The notes: generated by a model from the letters alone, not told the origin. A stretch of 64,000 bases of DNA from Perognathus longimembris pacificus (GCF_023159225.1 NC_063171.1:38843378-38907377), one strand, 5' to 3'; counted from the stretch's first letter, positions 55,464-57,543 are shown. Numbers and translations: made by a program.

Positions 55464-57543
55464 CCTCCCTCCCTCCATCCCTCTCTCCCCCCTCACTCCC
55501 CCCTCACTCTTCCCCCACTCCCTTGTCTTCTGGTCTCCTCTGCCTGGTGGTGGTGGTGTCGGTGCAGCTGAGGTGTCAGGCAACAAACTTGTCCCTGGAC
55601 TACCAGAGCGTGGCCAGTCAGAGTCTGAGCCACCTGAAGTGGAAAGCGGAACACAGGCTACGGGTAATCAACTTCTCCTTGGAACCAAAGCCAGGCCAAA
55701 GCTGGGCAAAAGGCCTGTAGGGAGCTGGGCCCAATGCTCACAAACACCCTGCATGCGCCATCAGCCATCTGGAATGGGTAGGGAATCAACCCTATTCTAT
55801 AGGATGTGACCTTTTTGTCAGGAGCTGTATAATAAGCCCCTTTTAAAACATAGATGTGAGCAACCTGTGTTCTAGTTCTAGGACGAGGTAAAGAGGCCTG
55901 GCACCACTCTAGTAGCACTGTGGATATAGGCTACATGCTTCCCAGGTTCCTTAGTGTTTACCTGTGCTACTTACTGCCAATGCCAGTGCAGCTGCCCTTT
56001 AGGACCCTCCACATTTTTCTCCAGCTGTTTGACCTCCCTCTGATGGGTTGGGGGCTCTCAAGGATGGTTAACATGAGACAGTAGAGCGTGATCTGAAGCA
56101 GGGTGCTGCCTGCTTCTTTCTTCCCCTCCTGGGATGGGAGCTACTCCTTGTTTGCCCAGATAAGACACCCTGCCTTCCCTTTACTTCTACCACTGAGCAT
56201 CTTCCCCTGGCATATAGCCACCTCAAAATGGGCCCAAGTATACCAAGTTGTTTCTAGAAGCTTCCCTGGCCCATTAGCATATGGGTCTGGAGAACAGTGA
56301 GGGAGTGAGATGTTCTTGTGTTTATCTCCTAATCTTTTTCTCTTGCCATGGGAACAGGAAACTGTTTTTATGTCAGCATGCCAGCAGAACCCCTGGACTC
56401 AAGCACTGACCCTACAGGGGCACCCACAGGCCCCCGACAACCTGACAGCCTCCCTACCTGGCACACAGAGCCTCCACCCCAGCTACGAGATGACAGTAGA
56501 GATCAAAGACACCCCAGTTGCTCTCCCCCAAACCTGGCCCTTAGAGACATGGGCATGATCTTCCGTACCATCGAGCAGCTCACCCTCAAACTCAATAGGC
56601 TCAAGGTAAGAGGCACAGGGCTTAGGTCCTGAAAGGCTTAACATCCACTTTGTTTCCTAAAGATGTGTGTCTTTATGGACCTGGCCTGCCCTCAGTCCAC
56701 CCAGCCATGCATTTAAAACACAACCCCATGTCCAGGGGCTTATGAAGTATTTCCTCCTATGACTTCCAGGACATGGAGCTGGCCCACAGAGAGCTGCTCA
56801 AGTCCCTTGGGGGAGAGTCGTCTGGTGGTACCACGCCTGTGGGTAGTGTCCACACAGAAGCAGCCAGATGGACAGATAGCTCCCTCTCACCTCCAGCCAA
56901 GGAAGCCCTGGCCTTGGACTCCCAGAACAGCCATGAACTGGGAACCTGTCCTGAGGATGGTGAGTGGAGCCGACTCCTGCTTTGTGCCTCCATGGAGGAG
57001 GAAATGTCACCAGGCAGAGGGAGAGGAGCAGGGCATTCCCCCTGTAAGTATGACTGGCTCATTCCCTGAGCTTCAGAAGGAACTCTTATTTTTAGGGAAA
57101 CATCGCAGAAGCTCCCCTAAAATTGAGAGCCAGACTGACCCCTCTTTTTTCCTTGTGCTGGAAGTATTACTAAACCAGGGAGGTCCAGTCTCACCTTTTG
57201 ACCTGTTCCCATGAATAGTTGAGAAGGGGATTAGGCAGGCCAGGGACATTAGGCCACATCCTAATGCAGGAAAATAGAAGTACAAACCCACCTGATCAAG
57301 GGCTGGGGGGTATATGGAAGTTAACAGAACAGAAGCTCACTGGATAGCCTCACTCAGGCCTCATGAGAAATGCTGGTTTCTGAAGGAGTGCTCTATCACA
57401 GACAGTGCTGAAACAAGTCCTTGCGGACATTCTAGATAAAACTCAGGTACTGGCCAGCTTCTCACCCTCATTCTCCTCCCACAGGCTGTGACAGCCCCCC
57501 AGAAGACAGCACCACAGACAGAGCTGCGTCACCAGGACCCTAG
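10489..57543 (+). CDS. ARHGEF11: ARHGEF11 (PDZ-RhoGEF), exons 2-41 of 41, 5' partial
   Basis: Rho guanine-nucleotide exchange factor 11. In the known family it is recruited and activated by G-alpha 12/13 through the RGS-like domain, binds plexin-B and other receptors through its PDZ domain, and its DH-PH module exchanges GDP for GTP on RhoA at the plasma membrane and cortical actin. Seen here: 40 phase-compatible exons with GT-AG borders, 4642 coding bases in the window. Adding an inferred 32 coding bases of exon 1 gives about 1557 residues, close to the long human form (about 1562, from memory). Domain order by inferred residue: PDZ 47-126, RGS-like about 347-525, linker with actin-binding stretch about 600-642, DH about 773-963, PH about 1005-1119, then an acidic/Pro-rich tail. 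ARHGEF12 (LARG) is the closest alternative, but the linker and C-terminal tail are those of ARHGEF11. No frameshift or premature stop is seen. The listed exons are separate entries; everything between them is intron. Confidence 0.97.
10690..10905 (-). mobile_element. MIR remnant
   Basis: Forward-strand signature of reversed MIR: 'CATATTTTACTGATGAAACT', 'GAGGCCCAGAAGAGTTAGGA', 'AACTTGCATAACTCCACACA'. Confidence 0.7.
11064..11309 (+). mobile_element. SINE, B1-Geo type
   Basis: Head CCTGTAATCCTAGCTACCCA, Geo tail, then a long poly-A (about 11287-11309). Confidence 0.83.
11310..12122 (+). mobile_element. LINE-1 3' end, split by a SINE
   Basis: Typical end of L1 ORF2 and 3'UTR: 'TACTGTTGGTGGACATGTAA', 'CACTATGGAAATGACTATGG', 'GTATTCATCAACTGACGAGT', 'AAAATGTGGTATGTAGACAT', 'GTGTATGGAAATAG'. 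The tail resumes after the SINE at 12046-12122 (GTATGCATGTATGGAAATAT). Heavily 5'-truncated; no intact ORF. Confidence 0.8.
11831..12044 (+). mobile_element. SINE, IDL-Geo, young copy inside L1
   Basis: Full-length head and tail with poly-A of about 20. Flanked by near-identical AGAGAAGGGAG / AGAGAAGAGAG target-site duplications. Confidence 0.9.
12138..12348 (-). mobile_element. SINE, IDL-Geo, young copy
   Basis: Reversed full-length element flanked by a perfect 15-bp target-site duplication, TATAGTACAGTTCTT, at 12123-12137 and 12349-12363. Confidence 0.93.
12876..12974 (+). CDS. ARHGEF11: ARHGEF11 exon 3 (PDZ, first part)
   Basis: Acceptor ACCAG, donor CTG|GTGAGT. Encodes about residues 42-75. 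Contains the PDZ strand and carboxylate-binding loop: VQRCVIIQKDQHGFGF, with GFGF in the place of the canonical GLGF. Confidence 0.97.
15349..15782 (-). mobile_element. SINE, B1-Geo type, interrupted by an IDL-Geo copy
   Basis: Reversed Geo tail starts at 15349 (CTTGGGGCTTGAGCTCAGG) and resumes at about 15606 (TTCCTGAGCTTTTTTGCTCA), continuing into the reversed 7SL-like head. The interruption is the next entry. Confidence 0.72.
15404..15604 (-). mobile_element. SINE, IDL-Geo nested in B1-Geo
   Basis: C-rich tract, then reversed Geo tail (AGTCCTGGGGCTTGAACTCA) and ID head ending CACATTCCTAGCC. Inserted into the surrounding SINE, so younger than it. Confidence 0.82.
16199..16248 (+). CDS. ARHGEF11: ARHGEF11 exon 4 (PDZ)
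   Basis: Acceptor TTACAG, donor AAA|GTAAGT. Encodes GGAAMKAGVKEGDRIIK, the PDZ helix and following strand, about residues 75-91. Confidence 0.97.
16435..16580 (-). mobile_element. MIR remnant
   Basis: Reversed MIR signature 'TATCCCCATTTTGCAGATGA' and 'CAAAATTTAAGG'. Confidence 0.55.
16961..17018 (+). CDS. ARHGEF11: ARHGEF11 exon 5 (PDZ, last part)
   Basis: Acceptor CAACAG, donor AAAT|GTGAGT. Encodes VNGTMVTNSSHLEVVKLIK, the PDZ alpha-2 helix lining the ligand groove, about residues 92-111. Confidence 0.97.
17143..17348 (-). mobile_element. SINE, IDL-Geo, young copy
   Basis: Starts about 110 bp after exon 5. Perfect 17-bp target-site duplication CAGACATCTTAATTTTT at 17126-17142 and 17349-17365. 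Confidence 0.93.
17586..17702 (+). mobile_element. B1 monomer (no Geo tail)
   Basis: 7SL-derived monomer: 'CAGAACTCAGGAGGCTGAGG', 'GCCTGGGTTACATAGTAAGA'. Closer to ordinary rodent B1 than the Geo-linked heads. Confidence 0.8.
17945..18123 (+). CDS. ARHGEF11: ARHGEF11 exon 6 (PDZ end and proline run)
   Basis: Acceptor CTCCAG, donor CAG|GTAACG. Encodes about residues 111-170. Last PDZ strand (GAYVALTLLG), a Ser-rich linker, then a run of Pro (PPPPPPPLPPP) coded by CCA/CCG/CCT repeats, a likely SH3- or profilin-type ligand. Confidence 0.96.
18635..18674 (+). repeat. Perfect 20-bp tandem duplication
   Basis: The unit ATTGTAAAGAAGACCAAGCC occurs twice head to tail with no mismatch and no spacer, within intron 6. 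A recent slippage duplication. Confidence 0.95.
18909..18980 (+). CDS. ARHGEF11: ARHGEF11 exon 7
   Basis: Acceptor TCCTAG, donor CAG|GTGAGG. Encodes residues about 171-194, DPEVQKHATQILRNMLRQEE then KELQ, the start of a predicted helix. A SINE begins 6 bases into the intron and has duplicated the donor; see findings. Confidence 0.96.
18986..19186 (+). mobile_element. SINE, IDL-Geo at exon 7 donor
   Basis: Diverged head (GGGTGGAAGTGTGGCTTAG), Geo tail and poly-A. Flanked by TACAGGTGAG at 18976-18985 and 19187-19196, the target-site duplication, which contains the 5' splice site of exon 7. Confidence 0.9.
19192..19200 (+). promoter_or_regulatory. ARHGEF11: Duplicated 5' splice site of exon 7
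   Basis: CAG|GTGAGT lies just after the SINE poly-A and matches the consensus better than the proximal CAG|GTGAGG. If used, the exon reads into the SINE and meets a stop within about eight codons. Confidence 0.55.
19330..19725 (+). mobile_element. LINE-1 ORF2 fragment (part 1)
   Basis: L1 ORF2 3' region: 'TATGGTCAATTGATTTTTCA', 'CATGGTGCTGTGCTGTCACA', 'TGGATCAAAGACTTACATGT'. Frame partly open (DPYSTHVAKFNSKWIKDLHV). Continues at 20420 and 20740 after SINE insertions. Confidence 0.82.
19728..19862 (+). mobile_element. SINE, B1-Geo type, 5' truncated
   Basis: Retains the end of the head (GTGAGACTCTTGGCTTCAGT) and a degenerate Geo tail. Confidence 0.7.
19911..20113 (-). mobile_element. SINE, IDL-Geo, young copy
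   Basis: Perfect 16-bp target-site duplication AAATATTGGCTATCTT at 19895-19910 and 20114-20129. Confidence 0.93.
20169..20415 (+). mobile_element. SINE, B1-Geo type
   Basis: Head CTAGCTACTCGGGAGGCTAA and complete Geo tail ending CCCCAGGACCGGCAC. Confidence 0.83.
20420..20550 (+). mobile_element. LINE-1 ORF2 fragment (part 2)
   Basis: 'CCAATTACCAGAATACATAA', 'CTTACAACTCAGCAATAAAA': the L1 stretch just downstream of part 1. Confidence 0.75.
20551..20625 (+). mobile_element. ID-like SINE monomer
   Basis: tRNA-like unit with 'GTAACTCAATGGTACAGTGT' (A-box region) and 'GTGTTTGACCCTCAG' (B-box region), no Geo tail. Confidence 0.6.
20740..21520 (+). mobile_element. LINE-1 ORF2 end and 3'UTR (part 3)
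   Basis: 'ACAAGATACATTTCTTATCA', 'ATATGTTATAGCC'-like text near 21140 (TTGTTATAGCCAAAAATAGA), 'CAATAGGCTATTATTCAGCC'. Decayed; many stops. Confidence 0.8.
21585..22053 (-). mobile_element. SINE, B1-Geo type, interrupted
   Basis: Reversed Geo tail (TCTTGGGGCTTGAACTCAGT) and resumed reversed head after 21960 (TCAGCCTTCTGAGTAGCTAG). Host of the nested IDL-Geo copy below. Confidence 0.82.
21733..21944 (+). mobile_element. SINE, IDL-Geo, young copy nested in B1-Geo
   Basis: Full-length, opposite orientation to its host. Perfect 15-bp target-site duplication AAGAATGTCACAGGC at 21718-21732 and 21945-21959. Confidence 0.94.
22313..22498 (+). mobile_element. SINE, IDL-Geo
   Basis: GGGCTGGCCTAGTAGTAAAG head (short internal deletion) and Geo tail ending CACTAGCAAAA. 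Confidence 0.86.
23560..23720 (-). mobile_element. MIR remnant
   Basis: Reversed MIR: 'CTCCATTTTATTGATGAGGA', 'CTATACAGTGAGTAAGTGGA', 'CAATTCAAAGCCAGTCT'. Confidence 0.7.
24186..24305 (+). CDS. ARHGEF11: ARHGEF11 exon 8 (40-residue cassette)
   Basis: Acceptor CCCTAG, donor GTG|GTGAGT; exactly 120 bases, phase 0 at both ends, so it can be skipped in frame. Encodes about residues 195-234 (HICEVYSRNPASLLEEQIEG onwards), a Gln/Arg-rich probable coiled coil. Its 40 residues equal the length difference between the two main human isoforms as I recall them (1562 versus 1522), an inference. Confidence 0.95.
24709..24917 (-). mobile_element. SINE, IDL-Geo, young copy
   Basis: Long poly-T, reversed tail and head. 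Perfect 13-bp duplication CCACATTATCCTT at 24696-24708 and 24918-24930. Confidence 0.92.
25290..25490 (+). mobile_element. MIR remnant
   Basis: 'TTCTTGGGCAAGTTACTGAA', 'CCTCACTTTCCTCATTTACA', 'GGTATTGTCAGAATTGAAGC'. Confidence 0.8.
25490..25521. repeat. (CTG)n-type trinucleotide repeat
   Basis: Interrupted TGC/CTG run (TGCTGCTGCTGCTGGTGCTG and on), intronic. Confidence 0.85.
25555..25750 (+). mobile_element. MIR remnant
   Basis: 'GCTTGGAATCTGGAGATCTG', 'GTAGCTTGAACAAATAAAGA', 'CTTCTGTTTCCTCACTTATG'. A second MIR in tandem with the previous one. Confidence 0.7.
26180..26225 (+). CDS. ARHGEF11: ARHGEF11 exon 9
   Basis: Acceptor TTTTAG, donor GAAG|GTGAGT. Encodes DILPLYGDSSQRPSE, about residues 235-250. 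Confidence 0.95.
26807..26883 (+). CDS. ARHGEF11: ARHGEF11 exon 10
   Basis: Acceptor CCTTAG, donor GAA|GTGAGT. Encodes GHFSLDSQEADSGLDSGTER and FPSVSE, about residues 250-275; acidic/Ser-rich linker. Confidence 0.96.
27155..27359 (+). mobile_element. SINE, IDL-Geo, young copy
   Basis: Full head and tail. Left duplication AAGTAGTAGTCTC at 27142-27154; the right copy (about 27358-27373) has gained one extra TAG unit. Confidence 0.9.
27378..27607 (+). mobile_element. SINE, B1-Geo type
   Basis: Head GGTGGCTTACACCTGTATTC, degenerate Geo tail with ACACACAC end. Confidence 0.8.
27703..27787 (+). mobile_element. ID-like SINE fragment
   Basis: 'GGCTGGAGGTTTGGCTTAAG' and 'GAGATTAAATCTCAGCACCC', a decayed tRNA-like unit. 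Confidence 0.55.
27871..28082 (+). mobile_element. SINE, IDL-Geo, young copy
   Basis: Nearly consensus head and tail with small internal duplications (ATACATAC; GAGTCTGAGTC). Confidence 0.92.
28170..28350 (+). mobile_element. MIR remnant
   Basis: 'TAGGCTTTGGATTGAGACTT', 'AGCTTCATAATCTCTCTGAA', 'TATTGTAAGGATTAAATAAG'. Confidence 0.75.
28458..28595 (+). CDS. ARHGEF11: ARHGEF11 exon 11
   Basis: Acceptor TTCTAG, donor CAG|GTGAGT. Encodes about residues 276-321: SLMNRNSVLSDPGLDSPRTS, then ARIAQHHRRQGSDAP. Ser-Pro sites suggest phospho-regulation (inference). Confidence 0.97.
30207..30453 (-). mobile_element. SINE, B1-Geo type
   Basis: Poly-T, reversed Geo tail (GCCAGTCCTGGCACTTGAAC), reversed head ending GAGCCACTGTTGCCTGGC. 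Confidence 0.84.
30488..30569 (-). mobile_element. IDL head only
   Basis: Reversed ID-like monomer (GGCAAGCACTCTACCACTAA through CATTCCCAGCCC) without the Geo tail. Confidence 0.8.
30590..30735 (+). mobile_element. B1 monomer
   Basis: 'GGCGGTACACACCTGTAGAA', 'CCTGGCCTACATAGTGAGAC', then poly-A; no Geo tail. Confidence 0.75.
31203..31271 (+). mobile_element. ID-like SINE monomer
   Basis: 'GCTGGGAATGTGACTCAAGT' and 'GGTAGAGCTCTTGCC', no Geo tail. Confidence 0.65.
31272..31473 (+). mobile_element. SINE, B1-Geo type
   Basis: Head CCCGTAATCCTAGCTACTCA; the Geo tail has an internal deletion (GTGGTAAGCCCCCAGG). Confidence 0.82.
31583..31797 (+). mobile_element. SINE, IDL-Geo, young copy
   Basis: Near-consensus, poly-A of about 24. 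Perfect 11-bp duplication AAGCCTCTTTC at 31572-31582 and 31798-31808. Confidence 0.94.
31866..32022 (+). mobile_element. SINE, B1-Geo type, internally deleted
   Basis: Head CCTGTAATCCTAGCTATTCA, a large internal deletion, then part of the Geo tail. Confidence 0.72.
32107..32332 (-). mobile_element. SINE, B1-Geo type
   Basis: Reversed Geo tail (CCAGTCCTAAGGCTTGAATT) and reversed head ending GAGCCACTGGCTCCCAGC. Confidence 0.8.
32450..32662 (-). mobile_element. SINE, IDL-Geo, young copy
   Basis: (GTTT)n poly-T derivative, near-consensus body. Perfect 17-bp duplication CCTCCTCTCATTTTGTT at 32433-32449 and 32663-32679. Confidence 0.94.
33152..33226 (+). CDS. ARHGEF11: ARHGEF11 exon 12
   Basis: Acceptor CCCCAG, donor GAG|GTAACG. 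Encodes AVDQSLKPLIIGPEEDYDPG then YFNNE, about residues 322-346. In the family this acidic stretch precedes and contacts the RGS-like fold and G-alpha 13 (known for PDZ-RhoGEF). Confidence 0.97.
33451..33552 (+). CDS. ARHGEF11: ARHGEF11 exon 13 (RGS-like start)
   Basis: Acceptor TTCCAG, donor CTG|GTAAGT. Encodes SDIIFQDLEKLKSHPAHLAV and on to QADPSPL, first helices of the RGS-like (rgRGS) domain, about residues 347-380. Confidence 0.97.
34625..34723 (+). CDS. ARHGEF11: ARHGEF11 exon 14 (RGS-like)
   Basis: Acceptor CCTAG, donor GCG|GTAAGG. Encodes LFYLCAEVYQQTNSKDSRSL and GKDIWNIFLEKNA, about residues 381-413. Confidence 0.97.
34840..35262 (+). mobile_element. LINE-1 3'UTR fragment
   Basis: G-rich stretch and the terminal signature 'TGTATACATGTATGGAAATA', 'CTAATGTATGCTAATAAAAA', matching the L1 end seen near 12100. 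Severely 5' truncated. Confidence 0.65.
35333..35472 (+). mobile_element. SINE, IDL-Geo, deleted copy
   Basis: Head lacks its middle part (GGCTTAGTGGTAGCTCTGGG); Geo tail truncated at about 35470. Confidence 0.82.
36233..36275 (+). CDS. ARHGEF11: ARHGEF11 exon 15 (RGS-like)
   Basis: Acceptor TTGTAG, donor ATTG|GTAAGT; 43 bases. Encodes PLRVKIPEMLQAEI, about residues 414-428. Confidence 0.96.
36276..37470 (+). other. ARHGEF11: ARHGEF11 intron 15
   Basis: Contains one MIR-like stretch (about 36500-36620); otherwise nothing recognised. Confidence 0.6.
36500..36620 (+). mobile_element. MIR remnant
   Basis: 'GGATTCAGTGTTAGGAGACG', 'CTCAGGCTCATCTGTACAAA'. Confidence 0.55.
37471..37567 (+). CDS. 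ARHGEF11: ARHGEF11 exon 16 (RGS-like)
   Basis: Acceptor TTACAG, donor CAG|GTTAGC (T at +3, a weaker donor). Encodes DFRLRNSEDARGVLCEAQEA and AMPEIQEQIHDY, about residues 428-460. Confidence 0.96.
37718..37840 (+). CDS. ARHGEF11: ARHGEF11 exon 17 (RGS-like)
   Basis: Acceptor GTGTAG, donor CTT|GTGAGT, 150-base intron before it. Encodes TKRTLGLGSLYGENDLLDLD then REEQ-type REROIAEK region (RERQIAEKQLAALGDI), about residues 460-501. Confidence 0.96.
38160..38186. repeat. (ATC)n/(ATT)n trinucleotide repeat
   Basis: ATTATTATCATCATCATCATC-type run in intron 17. Confidence 0.85.
38403..38426 (+). CDS. ARHGEF11: ARHGEF11 exon 18 (24-nt microexon)
   Basis: Acceptor TTCCAG after a strong pyrimidine tract, donor AAG|GTTAGT. 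Encodes SKYEEDR, about residues 501-509. A multiple of three, so skipping would keep frame. Confidence 0.93.
38738..38983 (+). mobile_element. SINE, B1-Geo type
   Basis: Head CCTATAATCCTAGCTATGCA with an internal duplication of the AATTAACCACC region, then Geo tail and poly-A. Confidence 0.8.
38988..39016. repeat. (AGC)n repeat
   Basis: GCAGCAGCAGCAGCAG run after the SINE poly-A, with imperfect TAATAATGGCAGC continuation. Confidence 0.85.
39071..39271 (-). mobile_element. SINE, IDL-Geo, young copy
   Basis: Small deletion in the head. Perfect 11-bp duplication CACGTATTATC at 39060-39070 and 39272-39282. Confidence 0.93.
39986..40130 (+). CDS. ARHGEF11: ARHGEF11 exon 19 (RGS-like end)
   Basis: Acceptor TTGCAG, donor AAG|GTAAAA. 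Encodes TPMGFALNTYMSHAGIRLRE, then PDKDKWLPFFPKAKK, about residues 509-557. Confidence 0.97.
40446..40542 (+). CDS. ARHGEF11: ARHGEF11 exon 20
   Basis: Tandem acceptor CAGCAG; the start at 40446 gives SSNSKKEKDALEDKKRN as in human, while 40443 would add one Gln. Donor AGCA|GTAAGT. Lys-rich basic linker ending YIGKPKSSSQS, about residues 558-590. Confidence 0.95.
41278..41307 (+). CDS. ARHGEF11: ARHGEF11 exon 21 (30-nt microexon)
   Basis: Acceptor TTTTAG after a T-rich tract, donor GAAG|GTAAAA. Encodes TFHIPLSPVE, about residues 590-600. In-frame if skipped. Confidence 0.92.
42008..42083 (+). mobile_element. ID-like SINE monomer
   Basis: 'GGATGTGGCTCAAGTGGTAG', B-box-like 'GAGTTCAAACTC', then (AAAT)n. 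Confidence 0.65.
42922..43132 (-). mobile_element. SINE, IDL-Geo, young copy
   Basis: Perfect 16-bp duplication TAATGTCAGGTTTTTT at 42906-42921 and 43133-43148. Confidence 0.93.
43508..43716 (-). mobile_element. SINE, IDL-Geo, young copy
   Basis: T-then-G homopolymer at the 3' end. Perfect 18-bp duplication CCACATCTCCTGCCTTTT at 43490-43507 and 43717-43734. Confidence 0.93.
43861..43987 (+). CDS. ARHGEF11: ARHGEF11 exon 22 (actin-binding linker)
   Basis: Acceptor CTGCAG, donor CAG|GTAGCA. Encodes KPGNVRNIIQHFENSQQYDA and the segment to SFPEDLLESD, about residues 600-642. The linker region reported to bind F-actin in this protein maps here or close by (from memory). Confidence 0.96.
43988..46163 (+). 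other. ARHGEF11: ARHGEF11 intron 22
   Basis: One B1 monomer at 44564-44690; otherwise no recognised feature. Includes a decoy exon-like 22-base segment at 45597-45618 (see rejected items). Confidence 0.65.
44564..44690 (+). mobile_element. B1 monomer
   Basis: 'CTTGGTGGTTCATGCCTGTA', 'GAAGCTGAGGCAAGAGGATT', A-rich end; no Geo tail. Confidence 0.78.
46164..46343 (+). CDS. ARHGEF11: ARHGEF11 exon 23
   Basis: Acceptor TGCCAG, donor TAG|GTGGGC. Encodes about residues 642-702: SSRSEIRLGRSESLKGREEM, then RSRKAENVPRSRSDVDMDAA, ending in a Ser tract. Basic/Ser-rich, several RxxS sites. Confidence 0.97.
46429..46476 (+). CDS. ARHGEF11: ARHGEF11 exon 24
   Basis: 48 bases; preceded by a very short 85-base intron. 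Acceptor CCACAG, donor CAG|GTGAGT. Encodes SLENPTPPFTPKMGR, about residues 702-718. Confidence 0.96.
46679..46866 (+). CDS. ARHGEF11: ARHGEF11 exon 25 (DH start)
   Basis: Acceptor TCCCAG, donor AATG|GTGAGA. Encodes about residues 718-781: an acidic pre-DH segment (LLEDDLGQLSDLEPEPDAQN), a known activation element in this family, then QREIDRQEVIN opening the DH domain. Confidence 0.97.
47113..47259 (+). CDS. ARHGEF11: ARHGEF11 exon 26 (DH, CR1)
   Basis: Acceptor GCTCAG, donor CACA|GTAAGA. Encodes ELFVTEASHLRTLRVLDLIF (conserved region 1, with the essential Glu) to PNLPELIEIH, about residues 781-830. Confidence 0.98.
47531..47610 (+). CDS. ARHGEF11: ARHGEF11 exon 27 (DH)
   Basis: Acceptor CCCTAG, donor CGA|GTAGGT. 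Encodes SWCEAMKKLREEGPIIKDIS and DLMLAR, about residues 830-856. Confidence 0.97.
47767..47892 (+). CDS. ARHGEF11: ARHGEF11 exon 28 (DH, CR2)
   Basis: Acceptor CTTCAG, donor CAG|GTATTT. Encodes FDGPAREELQQVAAQFCSYQ to ESRFQLFMQ, about residues 857-898. Confidence 0.97.
48289..48406 (+). CDS. ARHGEF11: ARHGEF11 exon 29 (DH, CR3)
   Basis: Acceptor GTATAG, donor GAGG|GTAGGA. Encodes EAESHPQCRRLQLRDLIISE and MQRLTKYPLLLENIIKHTE, the RhoA-contacting conserved region 3, about residues 899-938. Confidence 0.98.
48407..49211 (+). other. ARHGEF11: ARHGEF11 intron 29
   Basis: About 800 bases without any repeat or feature I recognise. Confidence 0.6.
49212..49390 (+). CDS. ARHGEF11: ARHGEF11 exon 30 (DH end)
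   Basis: Acceptor GGTAG, donor AAG|GTAGGA. Encodes GTSEHEKLCRARDQCREILK, the last DH helix with VNEAVKQTENRHRLESYQKR, to ASNPLAAEFK, about residues 938-997. Confidence 0.97.
49391..49929 (+). other. ARHGEF11: ARHGEF11 intron 30
   Basis: Unique intron sequence; nothing recognised. Confidence 0.6.
49930..50005 (+). CDS. ARHGEF11: ARHGEF11 exon 31 (PH start)
   Basis: Acceptor AACAG, donor TTGG|GTATGT. Encodes SLDLTTRKMIHEGPLTWRIS and KDKTL, the first PH strand, about residues 998-1023. Confidence 0.97.
50329..50496 (+). CDS. ARHGEF11: ARHGEF11 exon 32 (PH)
   Basis: Acceptor CCACAG, donor ACAG|GTACTT. Encodes DLHVLLLEDLLVLLQRQDER to LKLNAVLIRSVAT, the PH beta-sandwich core, about residues 1023-1079. 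Confidence 0.97.
50497..51265 (+). other. ARHGEF11: ARHGEF11 intron 32
   Basis: Unique sequence; no repeat or gene recognised. Confidence 0.6.
51266..51356 (+). CDS. ARHGEF11: ARHGEF11 exon 33 (PH)
   Basis: Acceptor ACCCAG, donor AACAC|GTGAGA. Encodes DKRAFFIICTSELGPPQIYE to SSDKN, about residues 1079-1109. The FFIIC strand is the PH surface that in LARG and PDZ-RhoGEF binds active RhoA (family knowledge). Confidence 0.97.
51357..51964 (+). other. ARHGEF11: ARHGEF11 intron 33
   Basis: Unique intron sequence; nothing recognised. Confidence 0.6.
51965..52090 (+). CDS. ARHGEF11: ARHGEF11 exon 34 (PH C-terminal helix)
   Basis: Acceptor CAACAG, donor CAG|GTGTGT. Encodes the PH helix WMELLEEAVRNATRHP, then a Pro-rich linker (IHPPPPGPQEP), about residues 1109-1151. 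Confidence 0.97.
52481..52542 (+). CDS. ARHGEF11: ARHGEF11 exon 35
   Basis: Acceptor CCTCAG, donor GGAG|GTAAGG. Encodes VGLDDSEVYQSKRELEEPPG, about residues 1151-1172. Diverged from the human sequence I recall. Confidence 0.92.
52543..53323 (+). other. ARHGEF11: ARHGEF11 intron 35
   Basis: Contains an L2 remnant at 53080-53215; otherwise nothing recognised. Confidence 0.6.
53080..53215 (+). mobile_element. LINE-2 3' end remnant
   Basis: 'AAGTTGAGGTCCCCAAACAG', 'TTTGTTTTGTCTACTGATGT', 'CCTGAGACAGTAGCTGGCCA', 'AAGTGCTTGGTTAACC': order typical of the L2 3' end. Confidence 0.65.
53324..53530 (+). CDS. ARHGEF11: ARHGEF11 exon 36
   Basis: Acceptor AACAG, donor GATG|GTGAGT. Encodes about residues 1172-1241: a diverged Glu/Pro/Gln-rich stretch, then the better conserved HLALPGPLFMEGLADSALED. 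Confidence 0.95.
53632..53858 (-). mobile_element. SINE, B1-Geo type
   Basis: Reversed Geo tail (GCCAGTCCTGGCACTTGAAC) with a small deletion and reversed head ending GAGCCATCTGCTCCTGGC. First Geo-type SINE after about 9 kb without one. Confidence 0.84.
54007..54366 (+). CDS. ARHGEF11: ARHGEF11 exon 37 (largest coding exon)
   Basis: 360 bases; acceptor CTCCAG, donor AAAG|GTAAAA. Encodes about residues 1241-1361: VENLRHLILWSLLPGHTTET, an acidic Ser/Thr/Pro stretch (EPEDDLTPTPSVISMTSHPW), PPRTRNSGIWESPELD, ending GSYKVVRK. Intrinsically disordered by composition. Confidence 0.96.
54525..54645 (+). mobile_element. MIR remnant
   Basis: 'GGCTTTGGAGTTACACAAGC', 'GTTTATGTGGCCTTAGACAA', 'CATCTCTAAACTTTCTTCTC'. 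Confidence 0.65.
54652..54745 (+). mobile_element. SINE, Geo tail only
   Basis: 'GCATGTGGCTCAAAGTGGCA' to 'GAGTTCAAGCCC', then A-rich tail; left monomer missing. Confidence 0.72.
54746..55410 (+). other. ARHGEF11: ARHGEF11 intron 37, unique part
   Basis: No repeat or exon recognised; leads into the pyrimidine microsatellite before exon 38. Confidence 0.6.
55412..55480. repeat. (CT)n(CTAT)n(CCCT)n microsatellite
   Basis: CT run to about 55432, CTAT units to about 55462, then CCCT units. Pyrimidine-rich and about 90-155 bases upstream of the exon 38 acceptor. Confidence 0.95.
55545..55558 (+). promoter_or_regulatory. ARHGEF11: GGU-repeat at exon 38 acceptor (candidate ESRP site)
   Basis: TGGTGGTGGTGGTG lies 9-22 bases upstream of the exon 38 3' splice site. 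UGGUGG-type motifs are known ESRP1/2 binding sites, and Arhgef11 is a known ESRP-regulated transcript. That this copy acts is inference. Confidence 0.5.
55568..55663 (+). CDS. ARHGEF11: ARHGEF11 exon 38 (32-residue cassette)
   Basis: 96 bases, phase 1 at both ends, so skipping keeps frame. Acceptor GGTGCAG is poor in pyrimidines; donor ACGG|GTAATC. Encodes AEVSGNKLVPGLPERGQSES to GTQATG, about residues 1361-1393. Length fits the C-terminal insertion skipped in epithelial cells by ESRP, which affects tight-junction function (known for mouse). Confidence 0.92.
55664..56357 (+). other. ARHGEF11: ARHGEF11 intron 38
   Basis: About 690 bases of unique sequence; nothing recognised. Confidence 0.6.
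56358..56605 (+). CDS. ARHGEF11: ARHGEF11 exon 39
   Basis: Acceptor GAACAG, donor AAG|GTAAGA. Encodes about residues 1393-1475: GNCFYVSMPAEPLDSSTDPT, a Pro/Ser-rich diverged middle, then the conserved helical RDMGMIFRTIEQLTLKLNRL, a likely coiled coil. Confidence 0.96.
56770..56959 (+). CDS. ARHGEF11: ARHGEF11 exon 40
   Basis: Acceptor TTCCAG, donor GATG|GTGAGT. Encodes DMELAHRELLKSLGGESSGG (continuing the helix) to NSHELGTCPED, about residues 1476-1539. Confidence 0.97.
57485..57543 (+). CDS. ARHGEF11: ARHGEF11 exon 41, coding part and stop
   Basis: Acceptor CCACAG. Encodes CDSPPEDSTTDRAASPGP and stop TAG at 57541-57543; the C-terminal SPGP matches the human end as I recall it. Confidence 0.96.
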